A DNA stretch of 64,000 nucleotides from Anaerolineae bacterium (GTDB taxonomy: Bacteria; Chloroflexota; Anaerolineae; B4-G1; SLSP01), in assembly GCA_026645815.1 (NCBI GenBank), contig JAPKMR010000001.1, forward strand, positions 62,001-126,000, read 5' to 3'. The first letter of the stretch is position 1; the number at the start of each line of letters is the position of its first letter. Both the position numbers and the translations under genes were made by a program. Positions 20,690-30,996 of this stretch are shown piece after piece. Under the pieces are notes generated by a model. That model was not told the DNA's origin. It ran no database searches and was given only the letters and a program-made list of their open reading frames with translations.

Positions 20690-20785
20690 TTGCAGATTTC
20701 GGCAAATTAGCTCAAAATCGGACAAGCGTTCTCAGTGGACCCTAACTTTCAAAACCTCATATACGCGAGATAAGGAGGCATGGTG

Positions 20786-22168
20786 ATGTTAGCGCCTGAT
20801 CGTTTCTTTGACCCCGACCCCGCACAAAAGACCGCGGCGCTCGAGCTTTACGCGCGCGTGCGCAATCTACCCATTATATCGCCACACGGACATGTGGACC
20901 CATCGCTCTTCAGTGACCCAGAACGACGCTTCGATGGGCCGGTCGAATTGCTCATCCAACCCGACCACTATGTGCTGCGTATGTTGTACTCACAGGGCAT
21001 TCCCTACGAAGTCTTGCTTTCCAAAGAAGAAGACCCACGACATATCTGGCAGCTCTTTGCCCAAAACTTCTACCTGTTCCGTGGCACGCCTTCGGGAGTG
21101 TGGCTGACGCACGAGCTGGAAGCCGTCTTCGGCGTGACGGAGAAACTCAACGGCGACTCAGGCCCAGAAATTTATGACCAAATCCAGGCTGCACTGCTTA
21201 CCCCAGAATACTCACCACGCAACGTGTTTAAGAAGCTGAATATCGAGGTACTCGCGACCACAGATTCGGCAACCGATCCCCTTCTGCAGCACCAGATAAT
21301 TCGCGCTTCGGGTTGGGATGGAAGGATCATCCCCACCTTTCGCCCGGATAGCGTGATCAACCTGGCTGCTGCCGGTTGGAAGGAAAACATCTCAGCCCTG
21401 AGCGAGGTGAGCGGCATCCAGGTGGGCGATTTCAAGTCCTTTGTGCGCGCTCTGGAGCAACGCCGCGCCTTCTTCATGTCCCTTGGCGCCACCGCCTCCG
21501 ACTTTGGACCCTATCAGCCGGCTACAGAATGGCTCTCCGACCAGGAAGCCGAGGCCATCTTCCAGCGGGCGCTCAAGGACCAAGCCACAGAGCAGGATAC
21601 AGCGCGCTTCCTCGCCCACATGTTGTGCGAAATGGCGCGCATGAGCGTGGAAGATGGCATGTTGATGCAGATTCACCCGGCGGTATACCGCAACTACAAT
21701 CCGGATGTATATAGCAGATTCGGCGCGGATAGGGGCTTCGATATGCCCGTAGCCACCGAATACACGCGCAACCTGCACCCCCTTCTGGAGCGTTTTGGCA
21801 ATCATCCCAATTTCCGGCTGTTGCTGTTCACCCTGGATGAATCTACCTACGCACGCGAGCTCGCGCCGCTGGCAGGCGCCTACCCCTCCGTGAAGCTGGG
21901 TCCCCCCTGGTGGTTCAATGATTCGCTGAACGGAATGCGCCGTTTCTTCGACCAGGTGATGGAAACCGCCGGAATCTACAACACCGCCGGTTTCAATGAT
22001 GATACGCGGGCATTCCTATCCATTCCGGCGCGGCACGATGTCTGGCGCCGGGCATCCGCAAACTGGCTTGCCGGGCTGCTCGTACGCGGCATGATTGAAC
22101 GCGAGGAAGCGGAGAGCATGGTTGTGGATCTGGCTGTGGGTCTGGCAAAAAAGGCCTATCGTCTGTGA
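20786..22168 (+). CDS. uxaC: Glucuronate isomerase
   Basis: Isomerises D-glucuronate to D-fructuronate (or galacturonate to tagaturonate), first intracellular step after beta-glucuronidase. 460 residues, matching the amidohydrolase-fold UxaC family. The metal-binding ISPHGHVDPSLFSD lies near residue 30; GGWNDSxNGM-like PPWWFNDSLNGMRRF and GFNDDTRAF lie in the C-terminal third. The ATG at 20786 is chosen over ATG 20780 because AAGGAGG at 20772-20778 is then seven bases away. It is the first gene of the rightward regulon, preceded by operator O2, and followed after 23 nt by an UxuB-type SDR. Confidence 0.93.
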   Translation: MLAPDRFFDPDPAQKTAALELYARVRNLPIISPHGHVDPSLFSDPERRFDGPVELLIQPDHYVLRMLYSQGIPYEVLLSKEEDPRHIWQLFAQNFYLFRGTPSGVWLTHELEAVFGVTEKLNGDSGPEIYDQIQAALLTPEYSPRNVFKKLNIEVLATTDSATDPLLQHQIIRASGWDGRIIPTFRPDSVINLAAAGWKENISALSEVSGIQVGDFKSFVRALEQRRAFFMSLGATASDFGPYQPATEWLSDQEAEAIFQRALKDQATEQDTARFLAHMLCEMARMSVEDGMLMQIHPAVYRNYNPDVYSRFGADRGFDMPVATEYTRNLHPLLERFGNHPNFRLLLFTLDESTYARELAPLAGAYPSVKLGPPWWFNDSLNGMRRFFDQVMETAGIYNTAGFNDDTRAFLSIPARHDVWRRASANWLAGLLVRGMIEREEAESMVVDLAVGLAKKAYRL

Positions 22169-22191
22169 ATTTAGCCTAAAGGAGCAAAACG

Positions 22192-23022
22192 ATGATCATA
22201 GACATTCAAAAAGCATACGATTTCACTGGCAAGACTTTTGCGGTCACTGGCGGCGCGGGCGCGCTCGGCAGTGATGTGGTCGTGGCGTTGGCAGAGCAAG
22301 GTGCAAACGTCATGATCCTTGACTTGAGATTGGGTGGCGTCGCGGCGATCAAGGAACGACTGGGAGAACGCGCCGGTCAGGTAGATGCCTGCGAAGTGAA
22401 CGTTCTCAATCGCGAAAGTCTCGAAGCAGCTCGAGATGCCATTCATCAACGCTTTGGGACGCTCTACGGTCTGGTCAACGCAGCAGGCGGTAATAGCCCT
22501 AAGGCTACTGCCAGCCCGACTATGAGTTTCTTTGATATTCCTGACGAGGGCATGCGCTTTGTACTCGACCTGAACATTCTGGGTACCTTTATGCCCTGCC
22601 AGGTTCTAGCCAAAGAGTTCGCAGAGACGGGCGAAGGCGTGATTCTGAATTACTCCTCCATGAATGCCTATCGCCCCCTGACCAACATCGCTGCCTACTC
22701 CGCAGCCAAAGCAGCGATTACCAACTTCACCGCGTGGCTGGCTGTCTATCTGGCGCAAAACTACTCCGGCAGAATCCGTGTGAACGCGATCGCACCCGGT
22801 TTCTTCCTGGGCGAACAAAATCGTTTCCTGATGGTGGACAAGGACACCGGAAACTGGACCCCGCGCGGGCAGAAGGTGATTGACCACACCCCAATGGGGC
22901 GGCTTGGCAATCCCGAGGATTTGATCGGCTGTGTCCTGTGGTTGCTCTCGTCCGCCTCCGAATTCGTCACCGGCATTACCGTGCCCGTAGATGGCGGTTT
23001 CTCGGCCTATGCCGGCGTATAA
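22192..23022 (+). CDS. uxuB: D-mannonate oxidoreductase (fructuronate reductase), SDR type
   Basis: A 276-residue classical short-chain dehydrogenase. The NAD(P) loop is VTGGAGALGSDV, the catalytic Tyr-Lys pair is in AAYSAAKAAI with Ser in LNYSSMNAYRP, and NAAGG follows the usual position. The insertion FFDIPDEGMRFVLDLNILGT and the C-terminal GRLGNPEDLIGCVLWLLS resemble the SDR-type UxuB/YjmF of Bacillus, which reduces fructuronate to D-mannonate. Position directly behind uxaC (23 nt) supports that role. It is unlike the unrelated long-chain E. coli UxuB. The ATG has AAAGGAG nine bases upstream. Confidence 0.85.
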   Translation: MIIDIQKAYDFTGKTFAVTGGAGALGSDVVVALAEQGANVMILDLRLGGVAAIKERLGERAGQVDACEVNVLNRESLEAARDAIHQRFGTLYGLVNAAGGNSPKATASPTMSFFDIPDEGMRFVLDLNILGTFMPCQVLAKEFAETGEGVILNYSSMNAYRPLTNIAAYSAAKAAITNFTAWLAVYLAQNYSGRIRVNAIAPGFFLGEQNRFLMVDKDTGNWTPRGQKVIDHTPMGRLGNPEDLIGCVLWLLSSASEFVTGITVPVDGGFSAYAGV

Positions 23023-23052
23023 GCCCGCCCGGCGGGAAGCAAGGAGATACAC

Positions 23053-24312
23053 ATGATTTACGCACAGACCGTCGCAGACTCGGGCATCCTCAGCGAGGAG
23101 AGCATGCGCCAGACACTGACAGAGGGTCTGGCAAGGCGATTCAGAGGTCAGAAAGTGCTCGCGCTGATCCCCGATCACACGCGCTCACTGCCACTGCCGT
23201 TGCTGTTCCGCATGGTGGTCGAGGTCCTGCATGATGTTCGCCAGCTCGATTTTATGGTGGCGCTGGGCACGCACCCCGCACTGCCGGAGGAAAGCCTGAA
23301 CCAACTCGTTGGCATCACTGTCGAAGAGCGCAGTTCGATCTACAAGCACATCGGCTTACTCAACCATGCCTGGGATGATCCCGAAACGCTGGCCTCGCTA
23401 GGCGTGATGGAGCAAGATGAAATCAAGGCGTTGGCAGGGGCAAACTGGCACCCCTCACTCCCGGACATGGTAGATATCCGCATCAATAAGGCGGTGTTGG
23501 ACTACGATGCCATCCTGATCCTGGGACCGACCTTTCCGCATGAGGTAGTGGGCATGTCGGGCGGTGCGAAATACCTGTTCCCCGGCATCTCAGGACCCGA
23601 CATGATCAATGCCACGCACTGGCTAGGCGCACTGGCACAGGTAGTTGGCACCATCGGGGTGAAGGAGACGCCGGTACGGGCGATGATTCATGCTGCTGCG
23701 CGCCGGTTGCCCACACCCGTAACCCTGGCAGCGCTGGTAGTCACCGGGCATGACCTGGCAGGTATGTTCATCGGCGACCTCTACGAAGCCTGGAGTCTGG
23801 CAGCTGACCTTTCCGCGCAGCGCAATATCATCTGGTGCGAGCACCCCTATCAACGCGTGCTCTCCTGGGCGCCTGCGATGTATGATGAACTGTGGACGGC
23901 GGCAAAAGCAATGTACAAACTGGAGCCTGCCGTCGCCGTAGGTGGTGAGGTCATTATCTACGCACCCCACCTGGACGTGGTCAGCCACGTTCACGGGCGT
24001 TATATCTACGAAGTGGGCTATCACATTCTGCCGTATTTCCTGCACGACTGGGATCACTTCAAGCATATCCCGCTCGGAGTGTTGGCGCACAGCACACATG
24101 TTCGGGGGTCCGGGGTAATGGACAATGGCATAGAGAGGCCCAATGTCAAAGTCACACTCGCCAGCAAAGTGCCGGTAGATGACTGCGCACGATTGAATCT
24201 GGGCTACCTAAACCCTGCTGAGATTGATATCACAGAGTGGCAGAACCGCGAGGCTGAGGGAATTCTGTATGTACCCAAAGCCGGCGAGGTGCTCTACCGC
24301 TTCAAAGGGTGA
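23053..24312 (+). CDS. Lactate racemase (LarA)-family protein, candidate gluconate/mannonate 2-epimerase
   Basis: A 419-residue homologue of nickel-pincer-nucleotide enzymes (DUF2088/LarA). Active-site residues of L. plantarum LarA are recognisable: Asp41-Arg44 in IPDHTRS, His74 in ALGTHP, then His163, Lys173 and His189 in FPHEVVGMSGGAKY and NATHW. The spacing 163/173/189 equals that of LarA His174/Lys184/His200, so the cofactor-attaching Lys and both proton-relay His are present. The family epimerises alpha-hydroxy acids; to my knowledge some homologues interconvert D-gluconate and D-mannonate. Here it follows the enzymes that make mannonate and precedes gnd, where a mannonate dehydratase would be expected. 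Mannonate-to-gluconate epimerisation is therefore my inference. LarB/C/E cofactor genes are not in the window. Confidence 0.82.
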   Translation: MIYAQTVADSGILSEESMRQTLTEGLARRFRGQKVLALIPDHTRSLPLPLLFRMVVEVLHDVRQLDFMVALGTHPALPEESLNQLVGITVEERSSIYKHIGLLNHAWDDPETLASLGVMEQDEIKALAGANWHPSLPDMVDIRINKAVLDYDAILILGPTFPHEVVGMSGGAKYLFPGISGPDMINATHWLGALAQVVGTIGVKETPVRAMIHAAARRLPTPVTLAALVVTGHDLAGMFIGDLYEAWSLAADLSAQRNIIWCEHPYQRVLSWAPAMYDELWTAAKAMYKLEPAVAVGGEVIIYAPHLDVVSHVHGRYIYEVGYHILPYFLHDWDHFKHIPLGVLAHSTHVRGSGVMDNGIERPNVKVTLASKVPVDDCARLNLGYLNPAEIDITEWQNREAEGILYVPKAGEVLYRFKG

Positions 24313-24352
24313 AGACCTGCGGGGAGCGAGGCACAGCCTTATCTACCACCCC

Positions 24353-24380
24353 GTGACCAATTTCGATTTCGCGGTACAAT
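24353..24380 (+). promoter_or_regulatory. Possible weak promoter upstream of gnd
   Basis: GTGACC (24353-24358) and TACAAT (24375-24380) are spaced 16 nt in the 124-nt gap between the LarA-like gene and gnd. No LacI operator is present here, so gnd could be expressed both by read-through and independently. Confidence 0.3.
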
Positions 24381-24436
24381 TAAAAACTATCCGGGAATTC
24401 TCACATCAGAAGTCCATAGGCAAACTGGAGCAAATC

Positions 24437-25822
24437 ATGGGAACACAATATGCGCTTGGCATCCTGGGGCTGGGAGTGATGGGCCGCAGCCTGGCAAAGA
24501 ACTTCCAGCGCAATGGATTTAAACCTATCGGGTTCGACCTGAACCCCAAACTACCAGCAGATTTCGACGTCAAGGTGGTCACCTCACTGACGGAGCTCGT
24601 TGCAGCCCTGACCCCGCCCCGCACCCTATTCCTGATGGTGCCCGCGGGCGCGCCGGTGGACGCCGCAATCGCTTCGCTCAAACCCTATTTGCAGCCCGGC
24701 GACCTCATCATTGACGGCGGGAACTCCTACTTTGCGGACACCGAACGCCGGGTGAAAGAACTCACCGCAGCAGGATTGAACTTCATCGGCATGGGCGTTT
24801 CGGGAGGCGAAAGCGGTGCGCTGTGGGGTCCTAGCATGATGCCAGGAGGATCGCCGATATCATGGCCACAGGTCAAGGAAATGTTCGAAGCCATCTCAGC
24901 CAAAGCAGAGGATGGCGAAGCCTGCGTAGCCTGGATGGGACCGGGTGGCGCCGGGCATTACGTCAAAATGGTGCACAATGGAATCGAATACGGCGATATG
25001 CAGCTGATCGCGGAGATTTACGACTTGCTACACCGCGGGGCTGGCATTCCCAACGAGGAGCTGGCGGAGATTTTCGCTGCCTGGAACGAGCGTGAATTGC
25101 GCTCGTACTTGATCGAGATCACCGCCAACATTCTGCGGCGGATTGATGAAGAGACCGGGGAATCCCTGGTGGATGTAATCCTGGACGAGGCAGCACAAAA
25201 GGGCACGGGCAAGTGGACGAGCCAAACAGCGCTGGACACTGGCGCAGCGATTCCGACGATCAATGCCGCGGTGGAGAGCCGCTTGATTTCAGCGCTCAAA
25301 GCCGAGCGAGTCGTCGCTGCCACCGTTTTGGGCCAGGCAAAAGCCTATACCGGGGACAAGACTGCGCTGGTCGCTGCCGCGGAGCAAGCGCTGTATGTCA
25401 GCAAAATCACATCGTACGCGCAGGGGCTCAGTTTGCTACGTATGGCATCTCAGGAATACAACTGGGGGCTTGATATCGCACAAATTGTGCCGGTGTGGCG
25501 TGCAGGCTGCATCATCCGCGCCTCACTGTTGAGTGACATCACCAATGCCTACCGGAGCAATCCGGCGTTGCCCAACCTGCTATTGGATGAAACCTTCACA
25601 CAGGCAGTGTTAAGCCGCGAATCGGCCTGGCGTGAGGTCGTTCAGACGGCAGTGGGTTTGGGCATTCCAATGCTGGCAACGAGCGCGTCTTTGGCATACT
25701 TCGACGCCTACCGCTCTGCAGTGCTGCCAGCCAACCTGACCCAGGCGCAACGGGATTACTTCGGTGCGCACACCTACCGGCGCGTAGACCGCGAAGGCGT
25801 GTTCCACACCCAATGGGAATAG
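24437..25822 (+). CDS. gnd: 6-phosphogluconate dehydrogenase, decarboxylating
   Basis: Converts 6-phosphogluconate to ribulose-5-phosphate with NADP reduction and CO2 release. The 461-residue chain matches the dimeric E. coli-type enzyme. GILGLGVMGRSLAKNF is the nucleotide loop, MGVSGGESGALWGPSMMPGG the substrate loop, and GGAGHYVKMVHNGIEYGDMQ holds the catalytic Lys and His-Asn; the C-terminal swapped tail is complete. The ATG at 24437 has GGAG seven bases upstream; the long upstream frame starting at 24224 overlaps the LarA-like gene and is not family-like. Its place immediately after a mannonate-forming pathway is unusual and is the key to the proposed route. No zwf is in the window. Confidence 0.95.
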   Translation: MGTQYALGILGLGVMGRSLAKNFQRNGFKPIGFDLNPKLPADFDVKVVTSLTELVAALTPPRTLFLMVPAGAPVDAAIASLKPYLQPGDLIIDGGNSYFADTERRVKELTAAGLNFIGMGVSGGESGALWGPSMMPGGSPISWPQVKEMFEAISAKAEDGEACVAWMGPGGAGHYVKMVHNGIEYGDMQLIAEIYDLLHRGAGIPNEELAEIFAAWNERELRSYLIEITANILRRIDEETGESLVDVILDEAAQKGTGKWTSQTALDTGAAIPTINAAVESRLISALKAERVVAATVLGQAKAYTGDKTALVAAAEQALYVSKITSYAQGLSLLRMASQEYNWGLDIAQIVPVWRAGCIIRASLLSDITNAYRSNPALPNLLLDETFTQAVLSRESAWREVVQTAVGLGIPMLATSASLAYFDAYRSAVLPANLTQAQRDYFGAHTYRRVDREGVFHTQWE

Positions 25823-25871
25823 GAAGTAAAACATTTTCGCTTTCTGATATTAACATGAGGAGGGACTTAGC

Positions 25872-28799
25872 ATGATAGAACAAAAATCCAATCCAAAGCC
25901 CGAGGTGACTGAAGACTGGCACGCGAAATCTGTTGAGGACACCCTGGCAACGCTTCAGACTTCTGCCACTGCGGGCCTAACAACAACAGAAATCCAAAAG
26001 CGCCAGGAGCGTTATGGGTTTAACGAACTGAAGGAAAAGCCCCGCCCTACCTTCTGGCATCTGTTGCTGGCGCAATTGAACAACTTCATCGTCATTTTGC
26101 TCATTGTCGCCTCCATCATCTCGGCCTTGTTGGGGGACTGGATCGAAGCCGGCGTCATCATGCTCATTGTGGTGCTGAACTCCATGCTGGGTGTGGTCCA
26201 AGAAAGTAAAGCCGAAGAAGCCCTCGCCGCACTCAAGAAGATGGCGGCGCCAGAATGCCAGGTGCTGCGAAATGGACAACGTGTCTCCGTGCCCGCCAGC
26301 GAACTGGTGCCCGGCGACATCGTCTACCTGGAAGCGGGGAATTTCATCCCGGCAGATATGCGCCTGATTGAAGCCGTCAACCTGCGCGTCGAGGAAGCTG
26401 CGCTAACCGGCGAATCGGTGCCGGTGCAGAAAAACGCGACTCTCACGCTTGCCGCCGACGCTTCCCTGGGCGACCGAAAAAACTCCGCCTTTATGGGAAC
26501 CCTGGTCAACTACGGACGTGGACACGGCGTTGTAGTGGGCACAGGGATGCAGACTCAAATTGGTCTGATTGCGGATATGCTACAAACCATGGAAGATGAA
26601 GCGACGCCGCTACAAATCCGCCTCGACCAGCTTGGCAAGACGCTGGGCATCGGCGCGCTCATCATCTGCGGTGTCGTCTTTGTCCTGACAGTATTACGCA
26701 GCGGAGTCCTGGCGCAGGGCATCAACGCGGAGACAATGGATATCATCGTCGAAGCCTTCATGATTGCGGTCGGTCTGGCAATCGCTGCCGTTCCCGAGGG
26801 TTTGGCCGCGGTAGTCACCATCAGCCTGGCGCTGGGCATGCGCGAGATGGTAGAGCGACACGCCCTGATCCGCAAACTACAGGCGGTCGAGACATTAGGC
26901 TCCGTGACCGTAATCTGTTCAGATAAGACAGGCACCCTGACAGAGAACCGGATGACGGTAACGCTGCTCGACATGGCGAATAACACGCTCAGCATGACGC
27001 AAGAGGAACAAGACAATGTGCTGACGAACATCGCCGAGGTGCTGACGGTGCAGGAGCCCACAGAGGAACAACGCAAAGTGCTGCGCGATCATCCTGCGAT
27101 GGCATTGCTCCTGGCAGGTGGCTCGCTGTGCAGCGACGCAGTGATTGAGCCGGCAAAGGATGCGCCAGGTCGCTTTGTGATGATTGGCGACCCGACGGAA
27201 GGCGCCCTGGTTGTGGCTGCTGCACGCATGGGGCAACCCAAAAATCTGCTCGAGAAGCAGTTCCTGCGCGTGGCTGAAGTGCCGTTCGATTCGGAGCGCA
27301 AACGAATGACAACGGTGCACCGCATACCGCAGAGTTGGGATGAGGTATTGCCGCCATTCAAGCCGCTGTGGAACTGGGAATTAGAATTCGGCCAACACCT
27401 CTACATCGCGTACACTAAAGGATCGGTGGACGGGCTACTCACCCTCTCTAGCCACCTGCGCCTAGACGATGGGATCGTTGCAATGGACGACGAATGGCGC
27501 GCGCGCATCGAAAAAGCCAATGCGCAGATGGCAGGTCAGGGTATTCGGGTTTTGGGTTTGGCATACCGCAACCTCACCGAGCTGCCCGAGGAACCAACCG
27601 CCGGGGACCTGGAAAAGGACCTCATCTTCGTAGGTCTGGTGGGAATGATTGACCCTGCCCGCCCCGAAGTGAAGGGCGCAGTACACACCTGCCGCACCGC
27701 GGGCATTCGCCCCGTGATGATCACCGGCGACCACCCGCTGACAGCGCGCTACATCGCCAGCGAACTGGGCATTGCCCCACAGGACGCCCGTGTAATCACT
27801 GGCGTGGAACTGGAACAGATGACGGATCCCGCACTGGAAGAAGCCGTCAAGGACGTCTCGATCTTTGCCCGCGTCTCGCCGGAACACAAGTTGCGCATCG
27901 TGACCGCCTTCCAGAACAACGGGCATATCGCCGCAATGACGGGCGACGGCGTCAACGACGCCCCCGCTCTCAAGAAAGCCGATATCGGCGTGGCGATGGG
28001 CATCACCGGCACCGATGTCGCCAAGGGAACCGCAGATATGGTGCTCACAGATGACAATTATGCAAGCATCGTCGCCGCGGTAGAACAAGGACGCGTCATC
28101 TACTCCAACATCCGCAAATTCGTCTTCTTCCTGATCTCCTGCAACATCGCCGAGATTATGATTATCTTCCTGGCGACGATTGCAGGGCTACCGATGCCGC
28201 TCACCGTCATCCAGTTGTTGTGGCTGAACTTGCTAACCGATGGCGCACCGGCGCTGGCCTTGGCGATGGAGAAGGGTGACCCCGATGTGATGTTGGTGCC
28301 GCCGAGACCCAAAGAAGAATCCATCATCAACAAGGAAATGCGCAACAGCCTGGTTAGCCGGGTGATTTTCCAGACCGCCGCTGTGCTTGGCGCATTCCTG
28401 TTAGGTCTGTACTGGCACCTCGACGAAGCAATCCCGGCAGGTCAGAACGCGCTCGGCTACATTCTGCGCCACGATTGGCGCGGGGTGGATGTAACCCACG
28501 CCGTGACGATGGCCTTTGTGGGGCTTTCGCTGGTGGAGCTCTTCCGCGCCAACACGGTTCGCTCCGAGCGCACCCCACTGCACAAGTTAGGCTTCTTCAG
28601 CAATAAGTACATGCAGGGCGCAGTGATTCTTTCGATAGTACTGCTACTCCTGGTGGTCAACGTGCCTTTCTTGCAGCCTATCTTCAACACGACATTCCTG
28701 ACCTTCCGCGAATGGATGGTAGCGGTAGGATTAGCGCTCATCCCTTCAGTGGTTGAAGAAGTGCGGAAGATACTTGTCTACCGCAAGCAGCATGCGTAG
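25872..28799 (+). CDS. P-type cation-transporting ATPase (P2/Ca2+-type)
   Basis: A 975-residue inner-membrane pump. The cytosolic N-terminus precedes TM1-2 ([19 protein letters not shown]). The actuator loop is [13 protein letters not shown]4 has [11 protein letters not shown] typical of Ca2+/Na+-type pumps, the phosphorylation site is [13 protein letters not shown], and the hinge is [21 protein letters not shown]-terminal cation-ATPase domain with four further helices follows. The nucleotide-binding domain holds an inserted segment around [18 protein letters not shown] follows AGGAGG. It lies between gnd and tkt with 49 and about 170 nt gaps; a metabolic link is not obvious. Ion specificity (Ca2+, Mn2+ or Na+) cannot be read with certainty. 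Confidence 0.92.
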   Translation: MIEQKSNPKPEVTEDWHAKSVEDTLATLQTSATAGLTTTEIQKRQERYGFNELKEKPRPTFWHLLLAQLNNFIVILLIVASIISALLGDWIEAGVIMLIVVLNSMLGVVQESKAEEALAALKKMAAPECQVLRNGQRVSVPASELVPGDIVYLEAGNFIPADMRLIEAVNLRVEEAALTGESVPVQKNATLTLAADASLGDRKNSAFMGTLVNYGRGHGVVVGTGMQTQIGLIADMLQTMEDEATPLQIRLDQLGKTLGIGALIICGVVFVLTVLRSGVLAQGINAETMDIIVEAFMIAVGLAIAAVPEGLAAVVTISLALGMREMVERHALIRKLQAVETLGSVTVICSDKTGTLTENRMTVTLLDMANNTLSMTQEEQDNVLTNIAEVLTVQEPTEEQRKVLRDHPAMALLLAGGSLCSDAVIEPAKDAPGRFVMIGDPTEGALVVAAARMGQPKNLLEKQFLRVAEVPFDSERKRMTTVHRIPQSWDEVLPPFKPLWNWELEFGQHLYIAYTKGSVDGLLTLSSHLRLDDGIVAMDDEWRARIEKANAQMAGQGIRVLGLAYRNLTELPEEPTAGDLEKDLIFVGLVGMIDPARPEVKGAVHTCRTAGIRPVMITGDHPLTARYIASELGIAPQDARVITGVELEQMTDPALEEAVKDVSIFARVSPEHKLRIVTAFQNNGHIAAMTGDGVNDAPALKKADIGVAMGITGTDVAKGTADMVLTDDNYASIVAAVEQGRVIYSNIRKFVFFLISCNIAEIMIIFLATIAGLPMPLTVIQLLWLNLLTDGAPALALAMEKGDPDVMLVPPRPKEESIINKEMRNSLVSRVIFQTAAVLGAFLLGLYWHLDEAIPAGQNALGYILRHDWRGVDVTHAVTMAFVGLSLVELFRANTVRSERTPLHKLGFFSNKYMQGAVILSIVLLLLVVNVPFLQPIFNTTFLTFREWMVAVGLALIPSVVEEVRKILVYRKQHA

Positions 28800-28827
28800 A
28801 GTCTATTCGAAAATTGACCTACACTGC

Positions 28828-28929
28828 ATGGTTATGGCTAAAGACAAGAAGAAACATAAAAGCCGCTTTAGCAGCTCGATACCGGACATGCAGGTACACA
28901 CTCAACATAGTCAGGTGATTTTCAAATAG
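28828..28929 (+). CDS. Possible small basic protein (33 aa)
   Basis: A 33-residue frame [18 protein letters not shown]... ends at 28929 within the gap between the ATPase gene and tkt. It is Lys-rich at the start and has no clear Shine-Dalgarno. The codons are not clearly biased. It may be a real small protein or chance; nothing else is seen in this 174-nt gap. Confidence 0.25.
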   Translation: MVMAKDKKKHKSRFSSSIPDMQVHTQHSQVIFK

Positions 28930-28973
28930 AGAAGAAGGGTCACAGAGACCAATTCAACATTAGCGAGGGACTC

Positions 28974-30986
28974 ATGCAAGAAGATAAAACGCTTCAGAAT
29001 CTGTGTATCAACACCATCCGCTTCCTATCAGCGGATGGTGTACAACAAGCAAACTCCGGGCACCCAGGCTTACCCATGGGAACGGCGCCGATGGCTTACG
29101 CGGTTTGGACGCATCACTTGCGGCACAATCCCGCCAACCCCCAGTGGGCAAACCGTGACCGCTTCATCCTTTCAGGCGGACATGGCTCGATGCTGCTTTA
29201 CTCCCTGCTTCACCTGACAGGCTATGATCTGCCGCTTGAGGAACTCAAACGCTTCCGCCAGTGGGACAGCTTGACCCCAGGACACCCAGAGTATGGGCTA
29301 ACTCCTGGCATCGAGACCACTACCGGACCCTTGGGGCAAGGTTTTGCGAACGGCGTGGGCATGGCGATGGCCGAAGCCCATCTGGCGCAGGTTTTCAACC
29401 GTCCCGGACACACACTATTCGACCACTTCATCTACGCGATTGTGACCGATGGTGACCTGATGGAGGGCGTAGCCGCTGAGGCAGCTTCTCTCGCCGGGCA
29501 CCTGCAACTCGGGAAACTCATCTATCTCTACGACGATAACCGCATCTCTATCGAAGGATCAACGGATATCGCTTTCACCGAGGATCGCGGCTTGCGCTTC
29601 GAAGCCTACGGTTGGCACGTGCAGCGCATCGAAGATGGCCTGGATGTGGAAGCCATTGACCGCGCTATCGAAGCTGCAAAACAAGACCCGCGCCCCTCAC
29701 TGATTATGGTCCGCAACATCATTGGCTATGGCCTGCCCACGCGCGCGGGCACCCCAAAGGCACACGGCGAACCGCCAGGGCAAGCGGAACTTGACGGAGC
29801 GAAGGAGAACCTGGGCTGGCCCAAGGAGCCGCGTTTCCACATTCCAGAAGAGGCGCTAGCGTTCTTCCGGCAAGCACAGACTCGCGGCGCGCAGCTGGAG
29901 GCGGAGTGGCAAGAGCAGCTCGCAGCCTACGCGGTCGAATACCCCGAACTGGCGGCTGAACTGCGGCGCCGGCTCTCCGGTGAATTGCCCGCAGGGTGGG
30001 AAGCAGCGCTGCCACAATTCCCTGCCGATGCGAAAGGCATGGCGACACGCGCTTCCTCCGGCAAGGTACTCAACGCTCTGGCAGAAGTCTTGCCCGAACT
30101 GGTGGGTGGCTCAGCTGACCTGGCGCCTTCCAACAACACATGGATGAACGCCAGCGGGGCTTATGCGCCCGATGACCGCTCCGGACGCAATATTCACTTT
30201 GGTGTACGTGAGCACGGCATGGGTTCGATAGTGAACGGCATGGCTTATCACGGTGGGCTAATCCCCTTTGGCGCCACCTTCATGGTCTTCTCCGATTACA
30301 TGCGCCCCCCGGTGCGGCTTGCGGCGCTCTCTCATCTGGGTTCGATCTGGGTCTTCACGCACGACAGCATCGGCGTGGGCGAGGATGGGCCAACACACCA
30401 ACCAGTGGAGCACCTCGCTGCCCTCCGCGCCATCCCCAATCTGGTCACCCTGCGCCCCGCGGATGCCAATGAGGTTGCTGAGGCATGGAAGATTGCCATC
30501 GAAAACCGCCACCGCCCGACGGCGTTAGTGCTGACGCGCCAGAACCTCCCCACCCTCGACCGCAGCGTCTACGCGCCAGCGGAAGGCGTTCGCCGTGGCG
30601 CCTACGTGCTGGCAGATCTGGGGCATGGAAAACCACAGCTCATTCTGATGGCAAGTGGTTCGGAAATAAGCCTGACCATCGAAACCGGAAAGCACCTGGC
30701 AGAGCAAGGCTTTGCCGTCCGCCTGGTCTCTTTCCCCAGTTGGGAGCTATTTGCCGAACAGGATGCCGCTTACCGCGACGCCGTCCTGCCACCGGATATT
30801 CCGCTGCGGCTCTCTGTAGAGGCTGGCATATCGCAGGGCTGGCATCGCTGGGTCGGATCGGCGGGGCGCGTCATTGGCCTGGATCGCTACGGCGCTTCCG
30901 CACCAGCCAATCTGGTTTTTGAAAACCTGGGCTTCTCAGTCGCGCATGTCGAAGAAGTTGCCCTGGAACTGCTCCAACAGAAGTGA
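28974..30986 (+). CDS. tkt: Transketolase
   Basis: Thiamine-diphosphate enzyme that moves C2 units between xylulose-5-P, ribose-5-P and erythrose-4-P. The 670-residue length and motifs are typical: [15 protein letters not shown] near residue 27, [13 protein letters not shown] and the cofactor Mg site [12 protein letters not shown], then in the pyrimidine-binding domain [15 protein letters not shown] and [16 protein letters not shown]. The ATG follows GCGAGGGACTC. It is 10 nt upstream of a transaldolase gene, giving a tkt-tal pair that completes the non-oxidative pentose phosphate pathway downstream of gnd. Confidence 0.96.
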   Translation: MQEDKTLQNLCINTIRFLSADGVQQANSGHPGLPMGTAPMAYAVWTHHLRHNPANPQWANRDRFILSGGHGSMLLYSLLHLTGYDLPLEELKRFRQWDSLTPGHPEYGLTPGIETTTGPLGQGFANGVGMAMAEAHLAQVFNRPGHTLFDHFIYAIVTDGDLMEGVAAEAASLAGHLQLGKLIYLYDDNRISIEGSTDIAFTEDRGLRFEAYGWHVQRIEDGLDVEAIDRAIEAAKQDPRPSLIMVRNIIGYGLPTRAGTPKAHGEPPGQAELDGAKENLGWPKEPRFHIPEEALAFFRQAQTRGAQLEAEWQEQLAAYAVEYPELAAELRRRLSGELPAGWEAALPQFPADAKGMATRASSGKVLNALAEVLPELVGGSADLAPSNNTWMNASGAYAPDDRSGRNIHFGVREHGMGSIVNGMAYHGGLIPFGATFMVFSDYMRPPVRLAALSHLGSIWVFTHDSIGVGEDGPTHQPVEHLAALRAIPNLVTLRPADANEVAEAWKIAIENRHRPTALVLTRQNLPTLDRSVYAPAEGVRRGAYVLADLGHGKPQLILMASGSEISLTIETGKHLAEQGFAVRLVSFPSWELFAEQDAAYRDAVLPPDIPLRLSVEAGISQGWHRWVGSAGRVIGLDRYGASAPANLVFENLGFSVAHVEEVALELLQQK

Positions 30987-30996
30987 GGAAAAGGCC

